Positions 17,521-26,097 of a DNA stretch of 47,507 bases are shown one piece after another; positions within the stretch are counted from its first letter, which is position 1, and each line of letters opens with the position of its first letter. The notes beneath the pieces are model-generated. The model was not told the DNA's origin. It saw only the letters and a program-made list of their open reading frames with translations, and did not search any database. The position numbers were made by a program, and so were the translations under genes. The stretch is from DATGMS01 sp040905145 (GTDB lineage: Bacteria; Bacteroidota; Bacteroidia; Cytophagales; Cyclobacteriaceae): assembly GCA_040905145.1 (NCBI GenBank), contig JBBDSC010000069.1:1-47507 (forward strand), given 5' to 3'.

Positions 17521-17526
17521 GTATAT

Positions 17527-17600
17527 GCATGCGTAGTTCAACTGGATAGAATATCAGATTTCGGCTCTGAGGGTTGAGGGTTCGAATCCTTCCGCGTGCA
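17527..17600 (+). tRNA. tRNA-Arg (anticodon TCG)
   Basis: Seventy-four bases fold as a normal tRNA. The acceptor GCATGCG pairs with CGCGTGC (one T-G), then comes discriminator A. The D stem is GTTC/GAAT. The anticodon stem TCAGA/TCTGA holds the loop TTTCGGC, so positions 34-36 read TCG. The T loop is TTCGAAT. The CCA is not encoded. It is followed by an intrinsic terminator. Confidence 0.93.
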
Positions 17601-17621
17601 CTGACCGTTTATTTTCCTATT

Positions 17622-17658
17622 AAGCCTCTTAAAGAAATTTAAGAGGCTTTTTCTTTTG
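17622..17658 (+). terminator. Intrinsic terminator after tRNA-Arg
   Basis: AAGCCTCTTAAA (17622-17633) and TTTAAGAGGCTT (17638-17649) pair perfectly around GAAA, and a T-rich run TTTCTTTT follows on the plus strand. It ends the tRNA (and possibly sucC) transcript. Confidence 0.85.
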
Positions 17659-17703
17659 GATTTTAGTAGGAAAAGGCGACAGAAGCTAAAAAATAAAATT
17701 CTG

Positions 17704-18372
17704 TTAAACCTGGATTTTTGCGTCACTAACCATTTCCATTGCTTGTTTTGTAAGTTCTTGAATTTTAGAATAGTTTTTTTCTTGGAGTAATTGTTTGCTA
17801 ACTAATTTACTTCCCATTCCTACCGCGCATACCCCGGCTTTAAACCATTCATCGATATTTTTCTTATCTAAAGAAACTCCTCCTGTTGGCATAAACATTA
17901 AATCCGGAAACAATGCTTTGATTGAACCCATAAATTCATGGCCTAAAATATTACCGGGAAAAAGTTTGATCATTTTTGCACCCATATTTTCCGCACGGAT
18001 AATCTCAGAAGGCGTCATACATCCCGGAACCCAAAGCATATTGTGTTTATCGGCTATAATCGCAACTTCTTCTATAAGTCCCGGACAAATTATAAAATCC
18101 GCGCCTGCTTCAATATAAGTTTCTGCCATCCGCGTGTTTTTGATCGTGCCTATTCCGAGGTATAAATCCTTTAATTCTTTATCGCGTACATCGCACATCT
18201 TTTTAAAATTTTGCAATGCTGCTTCCCCACGGTTGGTATATTCGACCATTCTTATACCGGCATTGTATAAGGCCCTCAAAACTTCAACACTTACCTCCGC
18301 ATCCTTATCAAAATATAGAGGTAATATCCCTTGTTCAGGAATACGCTTTAATAATTCTTCTTTCTTTTCCAT
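17704..18372 (-). CDS. eda: KDPG/KHG aldolase, copy 2
   Basis: A second 222-residue 2-keto-3-deoxy-6-phosphogluconate aldolase. Schiff-base Lys136 is in GAKMIKLFPGN, Glu44 in MVEYTNRG, then GIGTI, EAGADFIICPG, WVPGCMTPSE and MPTGGVSLD. It forms a kinase-aldolase pair with the intact kdgK 129 bases upstream and supplies the same reaction as copy 1. The substitutions (for example LYFDKDAEVSVEVL near the N-terminus) show the two copies are not a recent duplication. It would be expected to work with the kinase that the main uronate locus has lost. Confidence 0.95.
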   Translation of the reverse strand: MEKKEELLKRIPEQGILPLYFDKDAEVSVEVLRALYNAGIRMVEYTNRGEAALQNFKKMCDVRDKELKDLYLGIGTIKNTRMAETYIEAGADFIICPGLIEEVAIIADKHNMLWVPGCMTPSEIIRAENMGAKMIKLFPGNILGHEFMGSIKALFPDLMFMPTGGVSLDKKNIDEWFKAGVCAVGMGSKLVSKQLLQEKNYSKIQELTKQAMEMVSDAKIQV

Positions 18373-18390
18373 AAATATTGTTCAGTTAAA

Positions 18391-18448
18391 ACCTGGCAGG
18401 TTTATCACATCGAATAAAACGCCAATTGGATAAAAAAACCTGCCAGGT
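18391..18448. repeat. Inverted repeat between kdgK and eda copy 2
   Basis: ACCTGGCAGGTTT (18391-18403) and AAACCTGCCAGGT (18436-18448) are exact reverse complements 32 bases apart. Each half is itself a near-palindrome. Such CCTGGCAGG-type repeats are scattered in intergenic DNA of many Bacteroidota. The folded structure could stabilise or separate the kdgK and eda parts of the transcript. Confidence 0.55.
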
Positions 18449-18501
18449 CTCTGTCATTAAATAAACGACATTAATTCATGACTCATATTCATAATTTACT
18501 T

Positions 18502-19527
18502 TCAACGCTGCACTCTTCCGCTCGCATCCCCTTCCATTAAAACTTTTACTTCACTTAAAGTAGCATGGTTTAAATCGCCGGGAATGGTGTGTTTGAGTGC
18601 GGAAGCTGCCACCGCAAACTCCGCGGCAACCTTCATTTCCATTCCGGAAACCAATCCGTAAATAAATCCACTCGCAAAAGAATCGCCACCTCCCACACGA
18701 TCCACAATTCTTACTTCGTATTGTTTGGAATGATAATATTCATTGCCATCATAAACCAATGCGCTCCATCCATTATCAGAAGCGCTGTGGCTTTCTCTTA
18801 AAGTGGAAGCAATATATTTAAAATCAAACTTTTCTTTCATTTGACGGAACGCATCTTTGTAACCCTCAAGATTTAGTTCGCCTTTGGTCACATCGGTTCC
18901 TTGACCTTTAAATCCTAAAGTGATTTCGGCGTCTTCTTCATTACCAATACATACATCTACATATTGACAAAGCCTTGTCATTACCTCTCTTGCTTTTTCT
19001 TTGCTCCATAATTTTTTGCGGTAGTTAAGGTCAATGCTGGTTGTAATTCCTTTTGACTTCGCAGCTTTTAGAGCAGCTTCAGTAAGCGCAGCAGCTTTAT
19101 CGCTCAGTGCAGGTGTAATACCGGTGGTATGAAACCAGGAAGCGCCCTCAAATATTTTATCAAAATCAAATTCCGCAATATCAACTTCAGCAATGGCTGC
19201 GTCAGCACGGTCATACACCACCTGGGATGCACGCATGGAAGCGCCGGGTTCCAAAAAATAAATCCCCAGTCTTTTTCCGCCTCTTGCCACAAACTGTGTA
19301 TCTACTCCATACCTCCTTAAATGATTGATCGCGGATTGCCCTATCGGATTATCCGGAATTTTGGAAACGAAGGTTCCCTGCAACCCATAATTGCAAAGGG
19401 CCGCGGCTACATTGGCTTCGCCGCCACCGTAGGTAACATCAAAACTATCGGCCTGTACAAATCTTTTAAAATCGGGGGTAGATAAACGAAGCATGATTTC
19501 TCCAAGGGTTACCACTTTTTTTGACAT
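18502..19527 (-). CDS. kdgK: 2-keto-3-deoxygluconate kinase
   Basis: The 341-residue PfkB-family kinase phosphorylates 2-keto-3-deoxygluconate at O6 to give KDPG for the adjacent aldolase. It starts MSKKVVTLGEIMLRLSTP with the substrate-contacting GGGEANVAAAL segment near residue 34. It then has TSIDLNYRKKLW and VCIGNEEDAE, the catalytic DRVGGGDSFASGFIYGL block near 280, and the C-terminal VLMEGDASGRVQR. Length and motifs are normal and intact. It supplies the activity whose original gene survives only as a fragment at 8344-8542. No LacI-type palindrome is visible upstream, so its regulation may differ from the main locus. Confidence 0.95.
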   Translation of the reverse strand: MSKKVVTLGEIMLRLSTPDFKRFVQADSFDVTYGGGEANVAAALCNYGLQGTFVSKIPDNPIGQSAINHLRRYGVDTQFVARGGKRLGIYFLEPGASMRASQVVYDRADAAIAEVDIAEFDFDKIFEGASWFHTTGITPALSDKAAALTEAALKAAKSKGITTSIDLNYRKKLWSKEKAREVMTRLCQYVDVCIGNEEDAEITLGFKGQGTDVTKGELNLEGYKDAFRQMKEKFDFKYIASTLRESHSASDNGWSALVYDGNEYYHSKQYEVRIVDRVGGGDSFASGFIYGLVSGMEMKVAAEFAVAASALKHTIPGDLNHATLSEVKVLMEGDASGRVQR

Positions 19528-19879
19528 GATTATTTGAAGAGTTTAATGTGAAAATGACTTTTATCTTTTTATCTGATAATTGAATATTTGAAAGATTCTT
19601 TAAAAGACAGCAATCTAACAAGACTACTGTTTTATTTTCGGAAAACCAAATTTTTCCCCGCCCCCATTTTTTATTCAATTAAATATCAGAGACATAAAAA
19701 AGTGCGTCTTACATGTCCGAGATGTAACTGAAAATTAAGGAAGTGCTCCTTATTGAAGGCAGCAAAAAAATTTTTTAAAGAAGGAAATAATGAGTATATT
19801 GTAAAGTATGCTTCTTGGAAAATGCCGTTTAGGGGTCCGGAAGTTAGTTTGAAAATTCAAACTTAAACCTTTATATTTT
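19528..19879. other. Intergenic region, kdgK to coiled-coil lipoprotein
   Basis: The 352 bases between divergent genes are AT-rich and should hold both promoters. I see no clear coding island, strong palindrome or full TTG/TAnnTTTG pair. Confidence 0.5.
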
Positions 19880-20758
19880 ATGAAAAATCCACTGATTATT
19901 TTCGCTTTTGTTCCTTTTCTAGTTTCCTGCAACCAGGAAAAGTTAGATCAGCTTAGCCAGGAAAATGCTGAGTTGAGAGAAGAAACTGCTTCCAAAGACT
20001 CCGCGATCAATGAGTTTATGCAAACTATCAATGAGATTGAAGAAAATCTCGCTTTGATAAAGGAAAAGGAGGATTTAATTTCAATTTCAGCCAATGCCAA
20101 GGGGGAGAATATGCACAGTGCGAGGGAAGCCATTATCCAAGACTTGAATTCCATCAATAGTTTAATGGAGGAGAATAAGCAAAAATTGGCTTCCTTAAAT
20201 GAAAAGGTAAATAACTCTGACATTAGGATCAGTGAATTTAATAGGATGGTAAATGAATTGAACAGCAGACTTGAAGAAAGAAAGAGCGAAATTACCACAA
20301 TGCAAGAACAACTGAACGAGTTAACAACAGTAAGGGAAAATCTTACCTTTACTGTGGATACATTGGAATCTAAAGTTGCTGGCCTTTCTTTGGCCAACAG
20401 AAATAAAGAAGATACGATCAGCCAACAGATCGAGGCTCTTCATACAGCTTATGTGGCCTCCGGGACTTACAGGGACCTGAAGGAAAAAGGCGTAATAGAT
20501 AAAAAGGGAGGAATAATTGGTATTGGCTCAGTGAAGAAATTGGTGGAAGATTTTAATACGGATGTTTTTGAAAGAATCGATATCGCGAAAACCAGTTCAA
20601 TTCCACTTAGCGGGAAAAAAGCAACTGTAATAACTGTTCATCCTACTGGATCTTACACAATAACCGGAGCGGAAGAAAAAGATTTAGATAGTTTGTTAAT
20701 AACCAATCCTGAGGAGTTTTGGAAAGCTTCCAAATATTTGGTAGTAGTGGTGGATTAA
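19880..20758 (+). CDS. Coiled-coil lipoprotein (Cbp1-adhesin-like family)
   Basis: The 292-residue protein has a lipoprotein signal peptide (VPFLVSC, Cys17). A long heptad-rich coiled coil follows from about residue 20 to 190, with repeated blocks such as QENAELREET, SEFNRMVNELNSRLEER and MQEQLNELTTVRENL. It closes with a small globular C-terminal domain of about 95 residues beginning TAYVASGTYRDLKEKGVID. Bacteroidota proteins of this layout are commonly labelled collagen-binding glycoprotein adhesin Cbp1-like, but that name rests on distant similarity. More safely, it is a surface or periplasmic lipoprotein that probably oligomerises. It stands alone. Confidence 0.75.
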   Translation: MKNPLIIFAFVPFLVSCNQEKLDQLSQENAELREETASKDSAINEFMQTINEIEENLALIKEKEDLISISANAKGENMHSAREAIIQDLNSINSLMEENKQKLASLNEKVNNSDIRISEFNRMVNELNSRLEERKSEITTMQEQLNELTTVRENLTFTVDTLESKVAGLSLANRNKEDTISQQIEALHTAYVASGTYRDLKEKGVIDKKGGIIGIGSVKKLVEDFNTDVFERIDIAKTSSIPLSGKKATVITVHPTGSYTITGAEEKDLDSLLITNPEEFWKASKYLVVVVD

Positions 20759-21098
20759 CAAGGTTCCATTGCTTTTTCAGCCAATAATTTCAAGCTGCCA
20801 AAATCACTTCCTTGATGGTAAGATAAAAAACAAATTCCTGTGGTTAACTATGGACATTTAATTGGGCAATGAATTCAGTGGGAAAATTAACCTGTCAGAT
20901 AAAAAACAACTCCCTCCGCTTCACCAACTAAGCAAACAATGATTTGATCGAGCTCACTTGGTAAGGTCTTGCCCCATATCTGTTTAAGTGATAGAATTAA
21001 CCTAGGAACACAAGCCTTTCAAAACAAGATGTTCATTATATGAAAAAATTGAATATCAATTATTTATGGAATTATTGTACCTCTTTTTTAAGATCACG
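20759..21098. other. Non-coding gap
   Basis: About 340 bases with no convincing reading frame or RNA. The segment GATAAAAAACAA occurs twice (near 20822 and 20900) in otherwise different context. Nothing further is supported. Confidence 0.45.
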
Positions 21099-21100
21099 AA

Positions 21101-21131
21101 AAATAAAAAAGCCTGTCCAAATGACAAGCTT
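21101..21131 (-). terminator. Intrinsic terminator after tRNA-Ala
   Basis: On the minus strand AAGCTTGTC and GACAGGCTT pair over nine positions (one T-G) around ATTTG and are followed by a T-run. It starts six bases after the tRNA-Ala 3' end. Confidence 0.8.
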
Positions 21132-21136
21132 TTATG

Positions 21137-21210
21137 TGGAGAATAACGGATTCGAACCGATGACCTCTACACTGCCAGTGTAGCGCTCTAGCCAACTGAG
21201 CTAATTCCCC
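21137..21210 (-). tRNA. tRNA-Ala (anticodon GGC)
   Basis: The 74-base minus-strand gene has acceptor GGGGAAT/ATTCTCC with discriminator A and D arm AGCTCAGTTGGCTAGAGC. The anticodon stem CTACA/TGTAG holds the loop CTGGCAG (anticodon GGC), and the T loop is TTCGAAT. CCA is not encoded. A tRNA-like relic lies just upstream of it in the direction of transcription. Confidence 0.93.
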
Positions 21211-21216
21211 ATTTTT

Positions 21217-21292
21217 TATCTATCCCAGGAATCCGAACCCTTGACCTTCCCGAATGCTTTCGGGACGCTCTGGCCAACTGAGCTGATTCTCC
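21217..21292 (-). pseudogene. Degenerate tRNA next to tRNA-Ala
   Basis: The minus strand reads GGAGAATCAGCTCAGTTGGC..., with the D arm differing from tRNA-Ala by one base. The acceptor 3' strand (GGGATAGATA) no longer pairs with the 5' strand. The anticodon arm is the strong hairpin TCCCG-AAAGCATT-CGGGA-like sequence, which puts GCA at 34-36 but A instead of the invariant T at 33. In the T loop (TTCGGAT) T replaces C at position 61. It is probably a decayed duplicate of the neighbouring tRNA whose anticodon arm was replaced. A functional tRNA is very unlikely. Confidence 0.7.
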
Positions 21293-21344
21293 ATTATGAG
21301 AGCGCAAATATATAAATCGAAATGGATACTACAAAGGAATTCAC

Positions 21345-21968
21345 TTATTCTAATGAATAATTTACCCGGGTAAGGATACTTCTGCCCAAAGTAACCTCAT
21401 CCGTATATTCTAGTTCGCCTCCTATGGGAATGCCCCTGGCAATGGTACTCACTTTCACTCCTTTTTCTTTTAACCGCCTGGTAATATAAAAAGAAGTGGT
21501 ATCCCCTTCCATTGTAGCATTCAAGGCCAAAATCACTTCTGCCACCTTTTCTTCGGCGGGACTGCTTTCAATTCTATGAATGAGGGATTCGATCTTGAGT
21601 TCTTCCGGTCCTACACCGTGGATGGGAGAAATCACCCCTCCCAGGACATGATACAGTCCCATGTATTGCGAAGTATTTTCTATTGCCAGAACATCAGGAA
21701 TATCTTCCACCACACAAATCGTGCTTTTATCCCTATGAGCCCCTTCACAGATGGAGCAGGTTTCCTTATCTGAAATATTATGGCAAACCCCACAGTACTT
21801 CACCTCAGTGCGCATCTTTACAATGGCCTCTGACAATGCAGCAGCAACAGTTTCCTTCTGCTTTAACAAATGGAGGGTCAGTCTTAGCGCTGTTTTCTTA
21901 CCGATTCCAGGCAGGCGGCTGATTTCATTGACCGCATCTTCGACAAGTTTTGAGGGGAAATTCACCAA
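21345..21968 (-). CDS. recR: Recombination mediator RecR
   Basis: The 207-residue protein acts with RecO and RecF to load RecA on gapped DNA. It has an N-terminal helix-hairpin-helix (ISRLPGIGKKTALRL, 17-31) and a zinc finger with Cys59, Cys62, Cys71 and Cys74. A TOPRIM domain follows (VVEDIPDVLAIENT, ALNATMEGDTTSFYI), and the C-terminal IARGIPIGGELEYTDEVTL is the most conserved part of the family. Length is normal. The clpS gene ends nine bases upstream of its start on the same strand, so the two are likely co-transcribed. Confidence 0.96.
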   Translation of the reverse strand: MVNFPSKLVEDAVNEISRLPGIGKKTALRLTLHLLKQKETVAAALSEAIVKMRTEVKYCGVCHNISDKETCSICEGAHRDKSTICVVEDIPDVLAIENTSQYMGLYHVLGGVISPIHGVGPEELKIESLIHRIESSPAEEKVAEVILALNATMEGDTTSFYITRRLKEKGVKVSTIARGIPIGGELEYTDEVTLGRSILTRVNYSLE

Positions 21969-21977
21969 ATGATCTTG

Positions 21978-22265
21978 TTAAAGAATGGCTGCCTGAATAC
22001 CTGCATCCAAAATGGATTGGCACATTGGCTTTAGCCGATTCCTACTGCCTTTCTTTACCGCACACTTACCTTTATAGTGAATGATAACTGTACACTGTTC
22101 CGCTTGTTCCTGGGTATGCTTACATACTTTGATAAGAATCCTGGTTACGTGTTCGAAAGTATTCACATCATCATTAAAAACAACGAGATCATACTCCTCC
22201 GTATCTACCATATCCTCCAGTAATACTTCCAATTCTTCTTCCTTGTGCTGTTCCAAAGGTATCAT
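21978..22265 (-). CDS. clpS: ATP-dependent Clp protease adaptor ClpS
   Basis: The 95-residue protein has the ClpS fold signature: a flexible acidic N-tail, then YDLVVFNDDVNTFEHVTRIL, where the NDDxxTFxxV block forms the N-degron pocket. It continues with HTQEQAEQCTVIIHYKGKCAVKKG. It delivers N-end-rule substrates to the ClpA or ClpC chaperone. The chaperone gene is not in this window. It is followed closely by recR. Confidence 0.9.
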   Translation of the reverse strand: MIPLEQHKEEELEVLLEDMVDTEEYDLVVFNDDVNTFEHVTRILIKVCKHTQEQAEQCTVIIHYKGKCAVKKGSRNRLKPMCQSILDAGIQAAIL

Positions 22266-22319
22266 TTTGCAAAGTTAATAATTATTGACAACTTTATCAC
22301 CGTTAACCGAACCCCTTAT

Positions 22320-23762
22320 ATGGATCCTAATTTAGTACTAGTTGTTATAACATCATATTTTCTTTTGTTGTTTCTTGTTTCTTGGTTAACCTCAAAAAAT
22401 ATTTCATCGGACACTTTTTTTACAGGAGATCGACAGTCTCCCTGGTTTTTGGTGGCGTTTGGAATGATTGGGGCCTCCTTGTCCGGTGTTACTTTTATTT
22501 CCGTACCCGGTGAAGTTGGAAATACCAATTTCTATTATTTTCAGGTTATTTTGGGATATACTATAGGTTATGCCGTCATAGCCATGATTCTTCTGCCTTT
22601 ATATTACAAGTTAAACCTTGTTTCAATTTATTCCTATTTAGAAACCCGATTTGGCTTTTGGTCTTATAAAACCGGTGCTTTTTTCTTTATCCTCTCCCGA
22701 ACATTGGGGTCATCCATCAGGGTATTCCTTGTAGCTGGGGTTTTGCAATTGATTCTTTTTGATCAATTGGGGATCCCATTTTGGGTATCCGTGTTGATAA
22801 CTGTATCCTTGATTTGGCTTTACACTCATCGCGGAGGTATCAAAACGGTGGTATGGACAGACACGCTTCAAACCTTGTTTATGCTTTTAGCGGTGATTAC
22901 AAGTATTTATTTGGTGACCAAGGAGCTGAATATTTCAGGTGTTGGTGCATTGATAGATGTCGTAGCGGCCGACCCACGTTCCACCATCTTTAATTGGAAC
23001 TGGCAGGACGGTACAAATTTTTTCAAGCAGTTTATGTCTGGCGCTTTTATTGTTATTGTTATGACTGGTTTGGACCAGGACATGATGCAAAAGAACCTGA
23101 CTTGCCGCAATATAGGCGATGCCCAGAAAAATATGTTCTGGTTCACCATTATTTTAGTGTTTGTAAACCTGCTGTTCCTTGCTTTGGGTGTCCTTTTGTA
23201 CCTTTATAGTGAGGCAAACGGTATCTCACTACCCAGTAGAACAGATGACCTTTATCCCATGTTGGCGACAGGGCATTTCTCAGCGTTTGCGGGAATAATC
23301 TTTGTGCTGGGAATTATTGCAGCTGCCTATTCCAGTGCAGATTCTACCCTTACTGCCCTGACCACTTCTTTTTGTTATGATTTTCTGGAAATCGAAAAAA
23401 AGTATCCAAAGGAAGAGCAGGTAATGGTCCGGAAAAGTGTACACCTGGCTTTCACTGCCCTTATGTTTTTGACCATCCTTATGTTCAAATGGATCAATGA
23501 TCAAAGCGTAATCAATGCGGTGTTTATCATAGCCGGATATACCTATGGACCTTTACTGGGGCTTTATGCTTTTGGATTATTTACAAAACATGCAGTAAAA
23601 GACAGGTTAGTTCCCTTTCTTGCTGTGTTGGCTCCTCTTACAGCCTTTGCTTTTGACCTGAATTCCGAAGCTTGGTTCAATGGCTATAAATTTGGATTTG
23701 AAATCCTGATATTGAATGGTCTTATAATGTTCCTGGGTCTGCTCCTTCTCAGAAAGAAATAA
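22320..23762 (+). CDS. Sodium:solute symporter family protein
   Basis: The 480-residue membrane protein has about 13 hydrophobic segments and SSS family motifs: FFTGDRQSPWFLVAFGMIGASLSG early, RTLGSSIRVFLVAG, GGIKTVVWTDTLQT in the central helix and AAAYSSADSTLTALTTSF, with the conserved Ser pair near the second Na+ site. It imports an organic solute with Na+. ATG 22320 is chosen because the frame upstream (to 22245) overlaps clpS and lacks family similarity. Neighbours do not reveal a substrate. Confidence 0.9.
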   Translation: MDPNLVLVVITSYFLLLFLVSWLTSKNISSDTFFTGDRQSPWFLVAFGMIGASLSGVTFISVPGEVGNTNFYYFQVILGYTIGYAVIAMILLPLYYKLNLVSIYSYLETRFGFWSYKTGAFFFILSRTLGSSIRVFLVAGVLQLILFDQLGIPFWVSVLITVSLIWLYTHRGGIKTVVWTDTLQTLFMLLAVITSIYLVTKELNISGVGALIDVVAADPRSTIFNWNWQDGTNFFKQFMSGAFIVIVMTGLDQDMMQKNLTCRNIGDAQKNMFWFTIILVFVNLLFLALGVLLYLYSEANGISLPSRTDDLYPMLATGHFSAFAGIIFVLGIIAAAYSSADSTLTALTTSFCYDFLEIEKKYPKEEQVMVRKSVHLAFTALMFLTILMFKWINDQSVINAVFIIAGYTYGPLLGLYAFGLFTKHAVKDRLVPFLAVLAPLTAFAFDLNSEAWFNGYKFGFEILILNGLIMFLGLLLLRKK

Positions 23763-23860
23763 CCCGAAGCCCAGAAATGATGATAAATATTCCAGATCGG
23801 TCTTTGCCCTAGTGGATTTGCAGCCTGTAATCATTCAGAAGTTAATCGCCATCAATCAAG

Positions 23861-24544
23861 TTAATAGGCGTTTTTAATTTTCATAAAAGAGGCCGCCGAC
23901 CATATCATTATTTTGATATCCAAGAAGAGGGACCAATTCTTTATGTAAAACAGATCCAATTTGCACATGGAATTGATATCATGAAACCTCTTAGTCTCTC
24001 CTCTAAAGCTTTTTAATTGTGCCAAGCCAGTTATTCCTGGTTTCACAGCATGTCGTAACATAAAATCATCTATTCCTTCAGAAAACTTATTGTTCATTGA
24101 CACGGCATGTGGCCGCGGCCCTACAATGGACATTTCCCCCATAATCACATTGAAAATTTGAGGCAATTCATCCAAACTGGTCCTTCTTAAAAATAAACCA
24201 AATTTTGTGATCCGTGGATCATTTTTTATTGCTTGTTTCGTACGCCCTTCATCATTGGCCTTCATTGTCCTAAATTTAAAGCAAAAGAAAGGTACATTGT
24301 TCCTTCCATGCCTTAACTGCTTTAACACAACAGGTTCCTTGGACGTGAGCTTTATCATAAGAGCAATGAATGGAAATAGCCAAGAACATATAAAAATCAA
24401 CGTGAATAAAGAAAAGAAAACATCAAGGCTTCTTTTCAAAATTAATTGAGGAGGATCAGTTAAATTCAAGGATTGTCGTTGGGCTACAATACTCCCGTAA
24501 TTGACAACAGTAAAACCCTCGCCACTTGTAAAAAGGTTGTTCAT
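23861..24544 (-). CDS. Polyprenyl-phosphate sugar-1-phosphate transferase (WcaJ/PglC type)
   Basis: The 227-residue protein is the catalytic half of a bacterial sugar transferase that moves a sugar phosphate from a nucleotide sugar to undecaprenyl phosphate at the inner membrane. It has a reentrant hydrophobic helix (LILKRSLDVFFSLFTLIFICS), then KQLRHGRNNVPFFCFKFRTM with the KFRTMK motif. RRTSLDELPQIFNVIMGEMSIVGPRP carries the catalytic Asp-Glu, followed by the HAVKPGITGLAQL loop. Long WcaJ-like enzymes have four extra N-terminal helices; here only about 40 residues precede the core, so it is a short form or N-terminally truncated. It is 6 kb from the polysaccharide export genes. Confidence 0.88.
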   Translation of the reverse strand: MNNLFTSGEGFTVVNYGSIVAQRQSLNLTDPPQLILKRSLDVFFSLFTLIFICSWLFPFIALMIKLTSKEPVVLKQLRHGRNNVPFFCFKFRTMKANDEGRTKQAIKNDPRITKFGLFLRRTSLDELPQIFNVIMGEMSIVGPRPHAVSMNNKFSEGIDDFMLRHAVKPGITGLAQLKSFRGETKRFHDINSMCKLDLFYIKNWSLFLDIKIMIWSAASFMKIKNAY

Positions 24545-24805
24545 ATTAATTATATTTAAAAAGATTAAGAATAAAAAGGTAAAATATCCTACTGTGACTG
24601 ACTTATTACTGACTTATGTAATTGCTGTTTATTGAAATCATTAAAAATGTATTTCAAATATAAAATAAGGTTTTTACATTTACAACAAAATCTATTTTAT
24701 TTAGCCCCCGGATCATTACCTGAAATATCCTCCTCGTTTCTATCATTGTTCCGGCAGACCATTGAGCTTTTATTAGAAGGGCTTTTGGCAGGGTTAAAAA
24801 ATCTA

Positions 24806-25144
24806 TTATAAAGCCAATTCTATGGAGGGATCCCAAAGGTGGCTTTTAAAATGCAGTATTTTATCTTCTTTTATTTCATGGCCTTCTGCTTCCAGAAGCT
24901 GTTGCATAAGCCCAGGGGTTTCAAAGTGATGCTTTCCAGTGAGAATCCCCATCCTGTTTACCACCCGATGGGCGGGAAGATCAGGAATATTGTGAGCGGC
25001 ATTCATGGCATAACCCACCATTCTCGCTCCACTTTTGAGCCCTATATAAGAAGCTATGGTCCCATAAGTGGTCACTTTCCCTTTAGGGATAAGCTTCACT
25101 ACCTGGTAAACAAGATCAAAGAGGTTCTCTTTATTATTTTTCAC
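24806..25144 (-). CDS. Alkyltransferase-like (Atl/MGMT-fold) protein
   Basis: The 112-residue protein resembles the DNA-binding domain of O6-alkylguanine methyltransferases: VVKLIPKGKVTTYGTIASYIG, the arginine-finger region SGARMVGYAMNA, then PAHRVVNRMG. The catalytic Cys of the PCHRV motif is Ala here, which is the hallmark of Atl proteins. They flip and bind O6-alkylguanine and hand it to nucleotide excision repair. The GTG at 25144 is chosen because it gives the usual start and overlaps the upstream mscS stop by only a few codons. Coupling to mscS is probable. Confidence 0.87.
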   Translation of the reverse strand: MKNNKENLFDLVYQVVKLIPKGKVTTYGTIASYIGLKSGARMVGYAMNAAHNIPDLPAHRVVNRMGILTGKHHFETPGLMQQLLEAEGHEIKEDKILHFKSHLWDPSIELAL

Positions 25145-26012
25145 GGGCAATCTCAATAATGGTCTGGTTAACCTTTCGCCGGATTTCTTTTTCCAGATCC
25201 TTTTTGAATGTGGTCAAAAGAAATTGACATTTGAATTTAACCTCTTCTTTATGGATGGCCAGGGTTTTCAAAAAGAAACTGTTGTTATTTACATCTTGAT
25301 CGAAAATCAAAATGACCGCTCTTAATTTATCCTCAATTTCATTTACATCCAACCCTGGTACTATTTTCATGTCAAATTCAAAAGTCAGCTTTTTAATGTG
25401 CTGTTTGGAATGGTTAATGACTTGGGCAGTAAGCAAAAGATTGTTGGGTAACATGACCAGATCCGCATCCTCATTGATCAAAATTATATTCATAAGTGTA
25501 ACATCAATGATTTTACCTTCATGTTCCCCCACTTTAATGGTATCACCCAAAGTCAACTGATCAGAAAACATAATAATCAATCCATTGATCATGTTGGTAA
25601 TATAGTCCTTGGATACAATGGCAATCGCTGCCGCAACAATGGTAATGCTCGTAAAAAACTCCAAAGGATTTTGTCCAAACAAAAGCATCAGTGAAATGAT
25701 CAATATGCCCACATTTACAATATCTGCTATCCTGTTGATTCCCAACACAAAATTGCTCCTCATGGGATCATGGCTTTTCTTTCGGAGATAAAACTTGACG
25801 GTGATTATCCGGGCCAGGGAAACAATAATATTGCCCGCCAGGAAAAAAACAAGGGCGCGAAGGAAATTCTCCATAAAAGGCACCAGTTCCCCGATATTCC
25901 TGAGAATCTTTTCAAAGAACACCACCAATAGTATAAAAACGATTAGCTTTATAAAAAAAACCGTTCTTTTGCGGTTTTCATTGACTTGAATTTCTGTTTT
26001 CGTGTAATTCAT
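25134..26012 (-). CDS. mscS: Small-conductance mechanosensitive channel family protein
   Basis: The 292-residue protein has three N-terminal membrane helices. The third carries the pore-helix region (FFTSITIVAAAIAIVSKDYITN) followed by the MscS beta domain (MFSDQLTLGDTIKVGEHEGKI). An alpha/beta C-terminal vestibule domain follows. It would open under membrane tension and release solutes during osmotic downshock. Size is typical of MscS. It diverges from the SDR gene at 26098 with an 85-base gap. Confidence 0.9.
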   Translation of the reverse strand: MNYTKTEIQVNENRKRTVFFIKLIVFILLVVFFEKILRNIGELVPFMENFLRALVFFLAGNIIVSLARIITVKFYLRKKSHDPMRSNFVLGINRIADIVNVGILIISLMLLFGQNPLEFFTSITIVAAAIAIVSKDYITNMINGLIIMFSDQLTLGDTIKVGEHEGKIIDVTLMNIILINEDADLVMLPNNLLLTAQVINHSKQHIKKLTFEFDMKIVPGLDVNEIEDKLRAVILIFDQDVNNNSFFLKTLAIHKEEVKFKCQFLLTTFKKDLEKEIRRKVNQTIIEIAREK

Positions 26013-26097
26013 ATAGTTTTCAAAAATTAATCTTAATTTTAAGTCACTATTTTTTTAAAGCAAAACAATTTGGATACAAACATAAGAATAACTTATT

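Noticed and set aside
17527..17600. tRNA-Arg as an attachment site for an island carrying kdgK and eda copy 2
   Set aside because: No integrase and no second copy of the tRNA 3' end were seen near 18.4-19.9 kb, so integration at the tRNA is not supported.
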